A stretch of 64,000 nucleotides of DNA, taken from Candidatus Marispirochaeta associata (GTDB taxonomy: Bacteria > Spirochaetota > Spirochaetia > JC444 > Marispirochaetaceae). Positions 51,149-59,724 of the stretch are shown in pieces. Every line of letters starts with the position of its first letter. Within the stretch, counting starts at the first letter, position 1. The stretch spans positions 1 through 64,000 of the forward strand of contig JWTM01000418.1 in assembly GCA_001749745.1 (NCBI GenBank), written 5' to 3'. The notes under the pieces are model-generated. The model did not search any database. It saw nothing but the letters and a program-made list of their open reading frames with translations, and had not been told where the DNA came from. A program made the translations under genes and the position numbers.

Positions 51149-51190
51149 ACAGCCCAGATTTGTCTTATCGACACGCTTGTCCACTCAAAA
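51149..51190 (+). repeat. 42-bp direct repeat, right copy
   Basis: The partner of the copy at 50271-50312; the two differ at three positions. It lies 45 bases after the end of the interrupted gene and 66 bases before the next start codon. The segment between equivalent positions of the two copies is 878 bp. Confidence 0.9.
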
Positions 51191-51256
51191 GGTCGGGACT
51201 GATCGAATAGGTAGTGCCCTGGCAAGAAATTTGATACTTTCAAACAGGGGTGAACT

Positions 51257-52189
51257 ATGAAAGCGATTCAATGTTTAAAATACGGAGATTCAGAAAACCT
51301 CGTTTTAGCGGAAGTTGAAAAGCCGTCACCAAAAGACAATGAAATTCTTATAAAAATTCATGCTACCTCTGTTACAGCAAGTGATGTGCTTATACGCAGA
51401 ATGAATGAAGCACCTATTCCAAAGTTCATCCTTCAATGTGTTTTCGGTTTTGGAAAGCCCAGAAAACCGATTTTAGGAATGGTGTCATCTGGTATTGTAG
51501 AGAGTAAGGGGAAAAGTGTGTCTTCATTTAATATTGGCGATGAAGTTTTTGCATATGGTTCTGTTTCACCAACAAAACGTCATTTTGGTTCATATGCAGA
51601 ATATATATGCCTACCTGAAGACTGGCACATTGCTCATAAGCCTGTAAACATTAGTCATAATGATGCAGCAGCCATCCCGTATGGTGGATTACTCGCCTCA
51701 CATTTGTTGCATAGGGCTGCCGTAAAAAAAGGCGACAAGGTTTTAATTTATGGAGCTTCAGGTAGCATAGGTAGTATGGCGATACAATTGGCAAAGAATG
51801 CAGGAGCCATTGTCACAAGCGTTTGCAGCGGAAGGAATTTTGAGTTAGTAAAATCCTTGGGAAGTGATTTTATGATTGATTATACGAAAAAAGACGCTGA
51901 ATTAAAATTAAAGAGCTATAATTATGTACTGGATGCTGTTGGAAACTCTAAATCCTCAAATCTTAAAGAGAAAAGTAAAAATGCTCTTTCCCCAAAAGGC
52001 AAATACATTTCGATTGATAATGGAATTCCTTTAACTCCCAAAGATGCTTTCCTGAATTTGAAATTATTGGCTGAGCAAGAGAAGATTACGCCTGTAATAG
52101 ACAGGATTTATCCTTTAGAAAAAATGGCGGAAGCTCACGCGTATGTTGAGAAAGGGCATAAACGAGGCAATGTTATTATAACTATTTAG
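51257..52189 (+). CDS. NAD(P)-dependent quinone oxidoreductase/alcohol dehydrogenase (MDR family)
   Basis: A 310-residue medium-chain dehydrogenase/reductase. The start IQCLKYGDSENLVLAEVEKPSPKDNEILIKIHATSV is the GroES-like domain; GDKVLIYGASGSIGSMAIQLAKNAGA is the Rossmann nucleotide site. No catalytic-zinc motif is seen, so a quinone oxidoreductase-like enzyme is likely. The gene is conspicuously A+T-rich and prefers A/T-ending codons (aaa, ttt, att), unlike all of its neighbours, which suggests recent transfer from a low-G+C organism. AGGGGTG precedes the ATG. Confidence 0.88.
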   Translation: MKAIQCLKYGDSENLVLAEVEKPSPKDNEILIKIHATSVTASDVLIRRMNEAPIPKFILQCVFGFGKPRKPILGMVSSGIVESKGKSVSSFNIGDEVFAYGSVSPTKRHFGSYAEYICLPEDWHIAHKPVNISHNDAAAIPYGGLLASHLLHRAAVKKGDKVLIYGASGSIGSMAIQLAKNAGAIVTSVCSGRNFELVKSLGSDFMIDYTKKDAELKLKSYNYVLDAVGNSKSSNLKEKSKNALSPKGKYISIDNGIPLTPKDAFLNLKLLAEQEKITPVIDRIYPLEKMAEAHAYVEKGHKRGNVIITI

Positions 52190-52590
52190 CTATTCATAAG
52201 AGGATGCGGCCATTCAGTTCCTGATACTGAGGAAGTCGCTGCAATAAGCTAGGACTTGGGTATAGCAGCTTTAGGTACCGCTGTTATAGAGCCTCTCCTA
52301 CAGATAGGATTGACGAATTCCATTGAGAGCGAGGGACACGAGAGCAGAGTCTAACGCTACACGCTGGTTTCCATCTATGAACTAATGATCGCCTGGAATG
52401 TACCTTGTTCCATAGAACATCCAATTAAGCTGAGTGGCGATAAGTGCGCAAGCGTTTGGTTTACGCTCATCCCAAAATAAAACCCAAATTATTATTCACC
52501 ACTACAATAGTAACAAAATCAGTAAATCCCCTTCTCATTCCCCTTAAAAAGAGGCAGAATGGGGCCTATCCAACGGAGAAGGAGGATCTC
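52190..52590. other. Intergenic stretch of about 400 bp without a recognisable gene
   Basis: No convincing reading frame on either strand. The first part is of mixed composition (TTCCT...AGGAA mini-hairpin near 52220) and the last 150 bp are A+T-rich, ending in the strong ribosome site (AAGGAGGATC) of the next gene. It is the transition from the transferred A+T-rich segment to the host backbone and may contain the junction of the island. Confidence 0.6.
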
Positions 52591-53553
52591 ATGAAATCGA
52601 TATCTATCAATCCCAAGGAGATTATTCGGCAGACGGCGGGGATCCTCTTCGGGAGTCTCCTCTACGGGATCGGCCTCTCCTGGTTCCTGCTCCCCTATAA
52701 GATCGCCCCCGGCGGGGTGGGAGGCTTGAGCCAGATCTTCTTCCATATCTTCGACTGGAACGCCGGTTTCACGATGATCCTGATGAACATTCCCCTCTGG
52801 ATCGCCGGAATCATCGTCGTCGGCCGGCAGTTCGGAGTAGGAACCTTCATCGGCTTCTTCGTCTCCTCCACCATGACCGACCTGGTCTCGCCCCGCTCTC
52901 TCTACCGCCACGGAATCCTGACCGAGATGATCGAGGAGTACAACACGGTCAACGGCGTATTGAAGACCTCTTCCGAGTGGGCGATGACCAACGAGATATT
53001 CCTGGCCGCCATTGCAGGCTCCATGCTTTTGGGGGTAGGAATCGGAATCATGTTCAAGTCGAAGTCCTCCACCGGGGGAACGGATATTCCGGTGGCGATG
53101 CTGAAGAAGTACCTGGGGATCTCGATCGGCAACGGCTACCTGATCATCGAAACCTCTATCATCCTGATCATCGGAATCGTCTTCGCCGACCTGAATATCA
53201 TCATCTGGAGTTACTTCGGCCTCTACCTCTCCTCCAAGTTCGTCGACATGGTGACCGAGGGTCTCTCCAAGGTAAAGACCGCCACTATCATCTGCTCTTC
53301 CGCCGCGGCGGAGGAGCGGATCAAAGAGAGGATCTACGAGGAGCTCGATCGGGGAGTCACCTTCCTAAAAGGCGAAGGAAGCTGGTCGAAGACGGCCAAG
53401 AATATTATTTTCGTGGCCTTCAACATCCAACAAACGGCCACCTTGAAGTCGATCGCCAATCAGGAGGATCCCGAGGTTTTCATGACCATGAACGACGTCC
53501 ACGACGTAATCGGCTTCGGCTTTAAGAGCCGGGAGATCGATTTAGGGGACTAA
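52591..53553 (+). CDS. YitT-family membrane protein (DUF161 + DUF2179)
   Basis: ATG at 52591 follows AAGGAGGATCTC and gives 320 residues; the open frame upstream to 52444 lacks a ribosome site and lies in the A+T-rich stretch. The N-terminal 200 residues have five to six membrane helices with YITT-type motifs (LPYKIAPGGVGGLSQIFF, KSSTGGTDIPVAMLKKYLGISIG), and the C-terminal part (about 235-320) is a DUF2179 domain (AAAEERIKERIYEELDRGVTFLKGEGSW...IANQEDPEVFMTMNDVHDVIGFGF). Its function is not well known. Codon use is that of the host backbone. Confidence 0.93.
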   Translation: MKSISINPKEIIRQTAGILFGSLLYGIGLSWFLLPYKIAPGGVGGLSQIFFHIFDWNAGFTMILMNIPLWIAGIIVVGRQFGVGTFIGFFVSSTMTDLVSPRSLYRHGILTEMIEEYNTVNGVLKTSSEWAMTNEIFLAAIAGSMLLGVGIGIMFKSKSSTGGTDIPVAMLKKYLGISIGNGYLIIETSIILIIGIVFADLNIIIWSYFGLYLSSKFVDMVTEGLSKVKTATIICSSAAAEERIKERIYEELDRGVTFLKGEGSWSKTAKNIIFVAFNIQQTATLKSIANQEDPEVFMTMNDVHDVIGFGFKSREIDLGD

Positions 53554-53654
53554 AGTCGGAGGTATTTTTTTCATTAATGTAAAATCGCCTCATTTTGGCT
53601 ACATATTGGTACTTATTTGCATTTCTATATTCAGATATGTATTATTTGTCGCCA

Positions 53655-53696
53655 TGTAACACTTATAAGTATTTTTTCTCAGAATAACAAGTTACA
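53655..53696. promoter_or_regulatory. Inverted repeat upstream of the sigma-54 promoter
   Basis: TGTAAC (53655-53660) and GTTACA (53691-53696) are inverted and enclose a perfect palindrome ACTTATAAGT (53661-53670). They lie just upstream of the sigma-54 promoter, so they may be binding sites for an activator, although such sites are often further away. Confidence 0.4.
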
Positions 53697-53721
53697 GGAG
53701 TTCGTTTTTAATTACTCCGAC

Positions 53722-53738
53722 CTGGTACGCAAATTGCA
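53722..53738 (+). promoter_or_regulatory. Sigma-54 (RpoN) promoter of the amino-acid transporter operon
   Basis: CTGGTACGCAAATTGCA matches the -24/-12 consensus: GG (53724-53725) and GC (53736-53737) are separated by exactly ten bases and the flanking bases agree (TGG-AC and TTGCA). The first gene starts at 53781, giving a leader of roughly 30 bases. A near match with nine bases lies at 53607-53621. Confidence 0.75.
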
Positions 53739-53780
53739 TATACAGCTCCAAGAAGATATTTATCTCAAGGAGTATTGTGT

Positions 53781-54866
53781 ATGCTTAACCTCTCGTTGAA
53801 GAAGGCTCCCCTCCGGGGAATCGGCCTTCTGATCGCATCTGTCCTACTTGTTGTTTCCTGCGGCTTCTCCGAACCGGTAGAAACCAGTGAAGAATCACCC
53901 TCCGCAGCCGCCAAATCGACGCTTGAGATTGTGAAGGAGCGCGGCAAGGTGATTGTCGGTGTGACCGCTGGAGTCCCCGGCTACTCCGCCCCTGACGCAG
54001 AGGGCGTCTGGCAGGGTTTCGACGTCGATCTCGGCCGTGCCGTTGCCGCGGCGGTTCTCGGTGATGCTGATGCTATCGAATGCATCCCTTTAAGTGCCAA
54101 GGAACGCTTCACCGCGCTGCAGTCCGGGGAGATTGACGTTCTCTCCCGGGTAACGACCTGGACTGCGACCCGGGATAGCGAACTCGGAATCAACTTCGCC
54201 GGCGTCAACTACTACGACGGACAGGGCTTTATGGTAGCCAAGGATTCCGGGATTACCTCTCTAGCCGATCTTGACGGTGCCACCATTGCAGTTCAGGCGG
54301 GGACAACCACCGAGCTGAACCTGTCGGATTACTTCCGCAAAGCGGGAATGGAGTTCGAATTGATCACTTTCGAGAAGAACGACCAGGCTTCAGCTGCGCT
54401 CGAAGCTGGCCGGGCCGATGCGGTCACCAGTGACCAGTCTCAGCTCTATGCATTGCGCACCAAATTCCAGGAGCCCGAGAATTTCATCATGCTCCCCGAA
54501 CTGATCTCCAAGGAACCCTTGGGGCCGGTAGTGCGTCAGGGAGACGATCAGTGGCTGGACATAGTTACCTGGTCCTTGATGGTCATGGTTAACGCCGAGG
54601 AGTACGGCGTGTCTGCGGCGAATGTTGACGAGATGCTTGCCTCCAGCACCAATCCGAACGTAAAGCGAATGCTTGGGGTGGAAGGCGAAGTAGGCAAGGG
54701 TTTCGGTCTCGAACCGGATTTTGGATATAAGATTGTCAAGCTTGTAGGCAACTACGGCGAGAGCTTCGACCGCAACCTGGGAAGCGGATCCCCGCTGAAC
54801 ATTGAACGCGGCTTTAATGCCCTCTGGACCGACGGCGGCCTGCAGTACGGCTTACCGATCCGTTAA
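53781..54866 (+). CDS. aapJ: Amino-acid ABC transporter, substrate-binding lipoprotein (AapJ type)
   Basis: Binds amino acids outside the membrane for the AapQMP-type transporter. ATG at 53781 is eight bases after AAGGAG. A lipoprotein signal is visible (VLLVVSC), followed by a Ser-Glu linker. The mature domain has the SBP family 3 pattern: IVKERGKVIVGVTAGVPGYSA, GFDVDLGRAVAAAVLGDA, VNYYDGQGFMVAKD, AIQAG..TELNL-like TIAVQAGTTTELNLSDYF, and the FGLEPDFGYKIVKLVGNYGESFDRNLG segment typical of general L-amino-acid binding proteins. The gene leads a four-gene operon. Confidence 0.93.
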   Translation: MLNLSLKKAPLRGIGLLIASVLLVVSCGFSEPVETSEESPSAAAKSTLEIVKERGKVIVGVTAGVPGYSAPDAEGVWQGFDVDLGRAVAAAVLGDADAIECIPLSAKERFTALQSGEIDVLSRVTTWTATRDSELGINFAGVNYYDGQGFMVAKDSGITSLADLDGATIAVQAGTTTELNLSDYFRKAGMEFELITFEKNDQASAALEAGRADAVTSDQSQLYALRTKFQEPENFIMLPELISKEPLGPVVRQGDDQWLDIVTWSLMVMVNAEEYGVSAANVDEMLASSTNPNVKRMLGVEGEVGKGFGLEPDFGYKIVKLVGNYGESFDRNLGSGSPLNIERGFNALWTDGGLQYGLPIR

Positions 54867-54876
54867 CCCTCTTTCT

Positions 54877-54904
54877 GGCCGCCGGCTCCCCTTTGCCGGC
54901 GGTC
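54877..54904 (+). repeat. Intercistronic stem-loop between aapJ and aapQ
   Basis: CCGCCGGC (54879-54886) and GCCGGCGG (54895-54902) form a perfect stem with an eight-base loop, extended by two further pairs. Stem-loops after the binding-protein gene in ABC operons often stabilise the upstream mRNA or cut down read-through, giving more binding protein than permease. Confidence 0.65.
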
Positions 54905-54937
54905 AACCTTTAATCTCAAGGAAAGGCTTCACCCACA

Positions 54938-56107
54938 ATGAAGAAACTTCTTACCCGCAGCTTCCTTGTTCAGGCTGGCTTGATCGCCGCTGTTGTAATG
55001 GTCTTTATCTTTTTCGGCACCAACTATGTCGACAATATTTCCCGGCGCAATATAGGGATCGGCTTCGGCTTTCTCAACGATACGGCCGGATTCTCCATCA
55101 GCCAAACCCTTATCGAATACGACGAGAGCAATACCTTCGGAAGAACCTTTGTCGTAGGCTTACTGAACACACTGCTCGCATCCGTTATCAGTATTATATT
55201 AGCAACACTCCTCGGCTTCATGGTTGGGCTCATGCGCCTATCATCTAATAAATTAATCAGCCGGGGCGCCCTCTATTATGTGGAACTACTCCGCAACATA
55301 CCTCCCCTGCTGCACGTTCTGTTCTGGTATCAGGTGGTATTCTTAAATGTGCTTCCCCCCTTCAAGGAGTCATTCATTTTAGGTGACTGGCTTTATATAA
55401 ACGTCAGGGGCATCACCCTTCCCGAGCTCCTGCCCCGAGCGGGTGTCACCGGGTTCTATTTTATCCTCTTTCTGTCGATCGCCGGTTTTATCTACTTGGG
55501 TATGGCTAAAAAACGACTTATCCTCCGGGGCGTACATAAGCGGCTCTGGCCGTGGCAGCTGGCAATTATTCTGGTTCCCATCATCGCATCAATAGTCATG
55601 AGGCCCTACGCCATCATCCTACCGGAGCTGACAAAATTCAGGTTCTCAAGCGGCATTACGGTGCGACCGGAGTTTTTCTCGATTGTTGTAGCGCTGAGCA
55701 CCTACACCTCGACCTACATATCGGAGATAGTGCGCAGTTCGGTACTGGCAGTTCCAAGGGGACAGCTGGAGGCGGCTAAAAGCCTTGGTTTTACCCCCTG
55801 GCGCCGGCTCAATCTTATTATCGTGCCTCAGGCGCTGCAGACGATGATTCCACCGGTAACGAACCAGTACCTGAACATTATCAAAAACAGCTCCCTCGGG
55901 ATGGCGGTGGCCTATCCGGACCTTACCGCGGTCTTCGCCGGAACTACCCTTAACCAGACCGGTCGCGCTTTGGAGGTCATGGCCATGGTGATGTTCACCT
56001 ATCTCTGCATCAGTCTGCTGACCTCCTTCTTCATGAACTGGTATAACAACGCGATCATCAACAAGAAGGGTGCGTTGTTAAGATTGGAGGATATTCCCCT
56101 TGGATAA
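54938..56107 (+). CDS. aapQ: Amino-acid ABC transporter permease (AapQ type)
   Basis: A 389-residue membrane protein with an N-terminal helix, the start of the HisM/GltK-type permease domain (TLLASVISIILATLLGFMVGLMR), an inserted region of extra helices, and the cytoplasmic coupling motif EAAKSLGFTPWRRLNLIIVPQALQTMIPP. It matches AapQ in length and layout. It is followed by a second permease gene overlapping by 8 bases. Confidence 0.92.
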   Translation: MKKLLTRSFLVQAGLIAAVVMVFIFFGTNYVDNISRRNIGIGFGFLNDTAGFSISQTLIEYDESNTFGRTFVVGLLNTLLASVISIILATLLGFMVGLMRLSSNKLISRGALYYVELLRNIPPLLHVLFWYQVVFLNVLPPFKESFILGDWLYINVRGITLPELLPRAGVTGFYFILFLSIAGFIYLGMAKKRLILRGVHKRLWPWQLAIILVPIIASIVMRPYAIILPELTKFRFSSGITVRPEFFSIVVALSTYTSTYISEIVRSSVLAVPRGQLEAAKSLGFTPWRRLNLIIVPQALQTMIPPVTNQYLNIIKNSSLGMAVAYPDLTAVFAGTTLNQTGRALEVMAMVMFTYLCISLLTSFFMNWYNNAIINKKGALLRLEDIPLG

Positions 56108-57185
56108 GCAAACACGAATAGTGAAACTGATCACCCAGATTAAACGAGAATACTTCAACACCCCGCTCAACGCCTTTCTGACGCTGATTATGCTCGCAGT
56201 CTCCGTTAAGGTTCTGCTCTGGCTGGTCGATTGGGCCATCATAAAGGCGGTATGGACGGGCGAGAGCCGGGAGATCGCCCAATCGGGAGGAGCGGGAGGA
56301 GCCACATGGGCGTTTATCGTCAATAAGATTCGGTTCTTTATGTTCGGGTTCTTTCCGAAGGAAGAGATCTGGCGCATTCCAGCCTGCGTAGTAGTCATTG
56401 CCTTGACTATGATTCCCTATTTTCTCAAGTCGATCCAGCATAAGATCCTGATATTCGCTGTCCAACTGATTCTTTTGCCGCTGATTGTCGCCTTCTTTCT
56501 CTCCGGCGGCATAGTACTGGAGAAGATCTCGACCAACGACTGGGGTGGACTTACCCTGACCTTCATTCTGTCCCTCTTAGGTCTGGTATACTCCTTTCCG
56601 CTGGGAGTTCTGTTGGCCCTCGGCAGACGCAGTCAGTTGCCGGTAATACGAGGCTTCTGTGTAAGCTATATCGAGTTTTTCCGGGGAATACCGCTTATTA
56701 CCATCCTCTTCATGTCCTCCGTGGTAGTGCCCTTCTTTTTGCCTGCCGGAATATCGGTGGACAAGATCGTCAGAATCGTAATCGGTATGACCTTCTTCCA
56801 GTCCGCTTACCTGGCCGAGGTAATCCGCGGAGGCCTACAAGCCATCCCTTCCGGACAGTACGAAGCCGCCGACTCTTTGGGCTTCAGGTTCGGCTTACGG
56901 AACTATTTGGTCATCCTGCCCCAAGTACTGAAGGTGACAATATCAAATATTGGCGGGATCTCGATCTCATTTATCAAGGATACTACCTTGGTGATGATCA
57001 TCGGCCTCTTCGATCTCTTGGGCATTGTTAGCCCCCTCGCCAGCGATAGTAACTGGCTCGGTATGGAGCCGGAGGGACTGATATTCGCCGGACTAGTTTA
57101 TTGGATACTCTGCTTCAGCATCTCGCGGCTAACAAGCCGAATCGAGCAAAAAATCAATACCCTACCTACAGGAGCAGCTAAATGA
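56100..57185 (+). CDS. aapM: Amino-acid ABC transporter permease (AapM type)
   Basis: The second permease subunit, 361 residues. The core repeats the family pattern ([54 protein letters not shown] and the EAA loop [31 protein letters not shown]). Start codon TTG at 56100 follows GGAGG by about nine bases. It overlaps aapQ by 8 bases and aapP by 4 bases, so all three are translationally coupled. Confidence 0.92.
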   Translation: MDKQTRIVKLITQIKREYFNTPLNAFLTLIMLAVSVKVLLWLVDWAIIKAVWTGESREIAQSGGAGGATWAFIVNKIRFFMFGFFPKEEIWRIPACVVVIALTMIPYFLKSIQHKILIFAVQLILLPLIVAFFLSGGIVLEKISTNDWGGLTLTFILSLLGLVYSFPLGVLLALGRRSQLPVIRGFCVSYIEFFRGIPLITILFMSSVVVPFFLPAGISVDKIVRIVIGMTFFQSAYLAEVIRGGLQAIPSGQYEAADSLGFRFGLRNYLVILPQVLKVTISNIGGISISFIKDTTLVMIIGLFDLLGIVSPLASDSNWLGMEPEGLIFAGLVYWILCFSISRLTSRIEQKINTLPTGAAK

Positions 57186-57967
57186 GCACAGAAAGCATAG
57201 CGGTGCAACCATCGGCACAAGGTACAAACAACCACATTATCAGTATAAAAGGCTTGAATAAATGGTTTGAGGATTTCCATGTCCTTAAGGATGTGAACCT
57301 CAATGTCGGCGCCGGAGAGAAAATCGTCATCTGCGGACCTTCAGGATCAGGAAAGTCGACCCTGATCCGATGCATCAATCGCCTGGAGAAACATCAGCAG
57401 GGGACGATTATGGTCATCGGCCACGAGTTGACCGAAGACATCAGAGACGTCTCACTCATCCGGCAGGAGGTAGGCATGGTTTTCCAAAGCTTCAACCTCT
57501 TCCCCCATCTCACCATTCTCGAGAATCTAACCCTGGCGCCGATCTGGATTCGGAAGATCTCAAAGAGGGAGTCGGAGAAGCTCGCCTGGAAATACCTCAA
57601 ACGGGTGAATATCGCCGAGCATGCGATGAAGTACCCCTCTCAGCTCTCCGGAGGGCAGCAGCAGCGGGCAGCCATTGCAAGGAGCCTCTGTATGCAGCCC
57701 AAAATTATGCTCTTCGATGAACCGACCTCGGCCCTGGATCCCGAAATGGTCAACGAGGTACTGGATGTAATGGTGACCCTAGCCGAAGAGGGGATGACTA
57801 TGATCTGCGTAACCCATGAGATGGGTTTCGCTCGGAGAGTGGCAGACCACATCATCTTCATGGATGAGGGGCGAATCGTCGAACGTCAGGTGCCGGACAA
57901 ATTTTTCAAGAATCCGGAAAACGAGCGGACCAGGCAGTTCCTGAAACAGATTCACGCGATCGCCTAA
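57182..57967 (+). CDS. aapP: Amino-acid ABC transporter ATPase (AapP type)
   Basis: The 261-residue ATPase that energises the transporter. Walker [14 protein letters not shown] is near residues 51-63, the signature [15 protein letters not shown] near 158-172, and Walker [15 protein letters not shown] near 177-190, followed by the H-loop THEMGF. It belongs to the polar amino acid (GlnQ/HisP) ATPase family. The start overlaps the end of aapM. Confidence 0.95.
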   Translation: MSTESIAVQPSAQGTNNHIISIKGLNKWFEDFHVLKDVNLNVGAGEKIVICGPSGSGKSTLIRCINRLEKHQQGTIMVIGHELTEDIRDVSLIRQEVGMVFQSFNLFPHLTILENLTLAPIWIRKISKRESEKLAWKYLKRVNIAEHAMKYPSQLSGGQQQRAAIARSLCMQPKIMLFDEPTSALDPEMVNEVLDVMVTLAEEGMTMICVTHEMGFARRVADHIIFMDEGRIVERQVPDKFFKNPENERTRQFLKQIHAIA

Positions 57968-57978
57968 GAGAGGCCCAG

Positions 57979-58003
57979 TAGAGCCGCGAAAACGGCGGCT
58001 CTA
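57979..58003. terminator. Hairpin between aapP and the DJ-1 gene
   Basis: TAGAGCCGC (57979-57987) and GCGGCTCTA (57995-58003) form a nine-base stem with a seven-base loop. It overlaps the stop codon of the convergent DJ-1 gene. The T-run on the plus strand is only three bases, so it may be a weak bidirectional terminator. Confidence 0.65.
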
Positions 58004-58549
58004 TTTCTGCAGAGTGGCCGTGTGGATCTCCCGGGCCTTCTCCTCACCTAGAAGGTAGCTGATCACCGCCTCTGAAAACTCTGCAGCCGTTCCGGGGCCC
58101 CGGCTGGTTATTACCGAACCGCTTCGAACGACCCGGTCCTCGGTGAACTCGGCTTCGGTCAGCTCCTTCTCGAAGCCGGGATAGCAGGTCGCTTTGCGAC
58201 CGTCGAGGATTCCCATGGGGTGCAGGACCTTTGCCGGGGCGGCACAGATGGCGGCGACAAGTTTGTCTTCGTCGTAGAGTTCCTGAATCAGCTCTCGCGC
58301 AGCTTTAGAAGCGGCTACATTGGTGGCTCCGGGCATACCGCCGGGAATAACTACGCCGTCGAGCTGCCGGGGCGGATGTTCGACGCGGCTGTCCGCTTTG
58401 ACCGAGACTCCGTGGCCGCCGACCGGAGCATCGCTCTCGATGCCGAGAATAGTTACCTCGATACCTGCGCGGCGCAGGAAGTCGATCGGGGTAATTGCCT
58501 CGACCTCTTCAAAACCGTCGGCCAGCAATAGGACTATCTTCTTCGCCAT
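58001..58549 (-). CDS. DJ-1/PfpI-family protein
   Basis: ATG at 58549 follows GGAGGAGG and gives 182 residues. The motif KIVLLLADGFEEVEAITPIDFLRRAGI is at the N-terminus and the nucleophile Cys is in AICAAPAKVLHPMG, as in DJ-1 and ThiJ. Possible roles include glyoxalase-type detoxification, chaperone or thiol-oxidation sensing. The exact reaction cannot be told from sequence. It lies in a convergent position to the amino-acid transporter operon. Confidence 0.92.
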   Translation of the reverse strand: MAKKIVLLLADGFEEVEAITPIDFLRRAGIEVTILGIESDAPVGGHGVSVKADSRVEHPPRQLDGVVIPGGMPGATNVAASKAARELIQELYDEDKLVAAICAAPAKVLHPMGILDGRKATCYPGFEKELTEAEFTEDRVVRSGSVITSRGPGTAAEFSEAVISYLLGEEKAREIHTATLQK

Positions 58550-58589
58550 AGAATCCTCCTCCATGATCTGTTCTTCATGGCCTAGTATA

Positions 58590-59636
58590 CTATTTTGAAA
58601 GCTCTTCGTGGGCCTCGAGAATCATCCTTTCAGTCTCATTCCACCCAATACAGGCATCGGTAATGGAAATGCCGTACTGCAGTTCGGATAATTTGTTCGG
58701 AATCTTCTGACTACCGGAAAAGAGATTACTCTCGAGCATGAACCCGATCACCTGCGAGAGCCCGCGCTTCCGATAGTCGCTCACCGCCCTCAAGACCCGT
58801 CCCTGTTTGTGGGGATCCTTGCCTGAGTTCATGTGGCTGCAGTCGATCATCACCGCCGGTTGAACCTTGTTGGCCCGCATCATCTCGGTCGCCTCTTCCA
58901 CGTTCTCTTCGTAGTAGTTGGGCGCATCCCGTCCGCCCCGAAGGATTATATGACTGTGGGGATTCCCGGTGGTATGCAGGACCGAGGTCTTTCCCGCCTG
59001 GTCTATACCGATAAAACTCTGGGGATGGCGGGTCGCCTCCATCGCATCTATCGCCAAGCGGAGATTCCCGGAGGTGCCGTTCTTGTAGCCTACGGGCATC
59101 GAGAGACCTGAGGCCATCTGTCGGTGGGTCTGGCTCTCGGTCGTACGAGCGCCGATGGCGGCCCAGGAGATAAAATCCGAGGTGTACTGGGGAATGATGG
59201 GATCGAGAATCTCCGAGCCGACCGGAACGCCCATGGCGGTAATCCGGGAGAGGATATCCCGGGCCTGTTTTAACCCCTTTTCGATCTTGTAGGAACCGTC
59301 CAGATCCGGATCGGTGACCATTCCCCGCCAGCCGAGCACGGTCCGGGGCTTCTCGAAGTAGACCCGCATAAAGAGGAGCATGGTCTTCCCTACCCGCTCC
59401 TGCAGCGCGGCGAGTTTCTCGGCATACTCCAGGGCGGAGCTTTGCTGATGAATCGAACAGGGGCCGATGATCCCGAGTAAGCGATAATCCCGTCCGCTCA
59501 GGATCTCCTTAACCGCCTCACGGCCCTGATAGACGGTATCGTCGCTGGCCTGAGAAACTGGGAAGAGCTCCTTCAAGGCGCTCGGCGCGATAAGAGGATG
59601 AGCATCGCGAATATGAAGATCTGATAACTGATGCAT
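58590..59636 (-). CDS. 3-deoxy-7-phosphoheptulonate synthase (DAHP synthase, class I)
   Basis: The first enzyme of the shikimate pathway, condensing PEP with erythrose 4-phosphate. The 348-residue protein (ATG at 59636) has the type I alpha motifs: LLGIIGPCSIHQ, RVYFEKPRTVLGWRGMVTDP, SWAAIGARTTESQTHRQMASGLSMPVGYKNGTSGN, SHIILRGG, and VMIDCSHMNSGKDPHKQ. It belongs to the AroF/G/H type; the regulating amino acid cannot be told without tests. The next pathway gene, aroB, lies at 17.1-18.1 kb. Confidence 0.95.
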   Translation of the reverse strand: MHQLSDLHIRDAHPLIAPSALKELFPVSQASDDTVYQGREAVKEILSGRDYRLLGIIGPCSIHQQSSALEYAEKLAALQERVGKTMLLFMRVYFEKPRTVLGWRGMVTDPDLDGSYKIEKGLKQARDILSRITAMGVPVGSEILDPIIPQYTSDFISWAAIGARTTESQTHRQMASGLSMPVGYKNGTSGNLRLAIDAMEATRHPQSFIGIDQAGKTSVLHTTGNPHSHIILRGGRDAPNYYEENVEEATEMMRANKVQPAVMIDCSHMNSGKDPHKQGRVLRAVSDYRKRGLSQVIGFMLESNLFSGSQKIPNKLSELQYGISITDACIGWNETERMILEAHEELSK

Positions 59637-59724
59637 GACAGCGCCAAGTATATCCCGGCAAACCCATAAAGGACAAGCATAACGCCGATTGCACAAGCGG
59701 ATTCATTTGGGCTACAAATAGCCC

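Noticed and set aside
50271..51190. Integron attC sites
   Set aside because: GTTTAAC overlaps the right repeat and fits the RYYYAAC core, but no matching GTTRRRY partner is found at the expected distance and the left copy lacks the core, so classical attC sites are not supported.
52444..52590. Upstream start of the YitT gene at 52444
   Set aside because: No ribosome site, A+T-rich and not family-like, whereas ATG at 52591 has a strong AAGGAGG.
53607..53621. Second sigma-54 promoter
   Set aside because: TTGGTACTTATTTGC has only nine bases between GG and GC instead of ten, and it lies about 160 bases from the gene.
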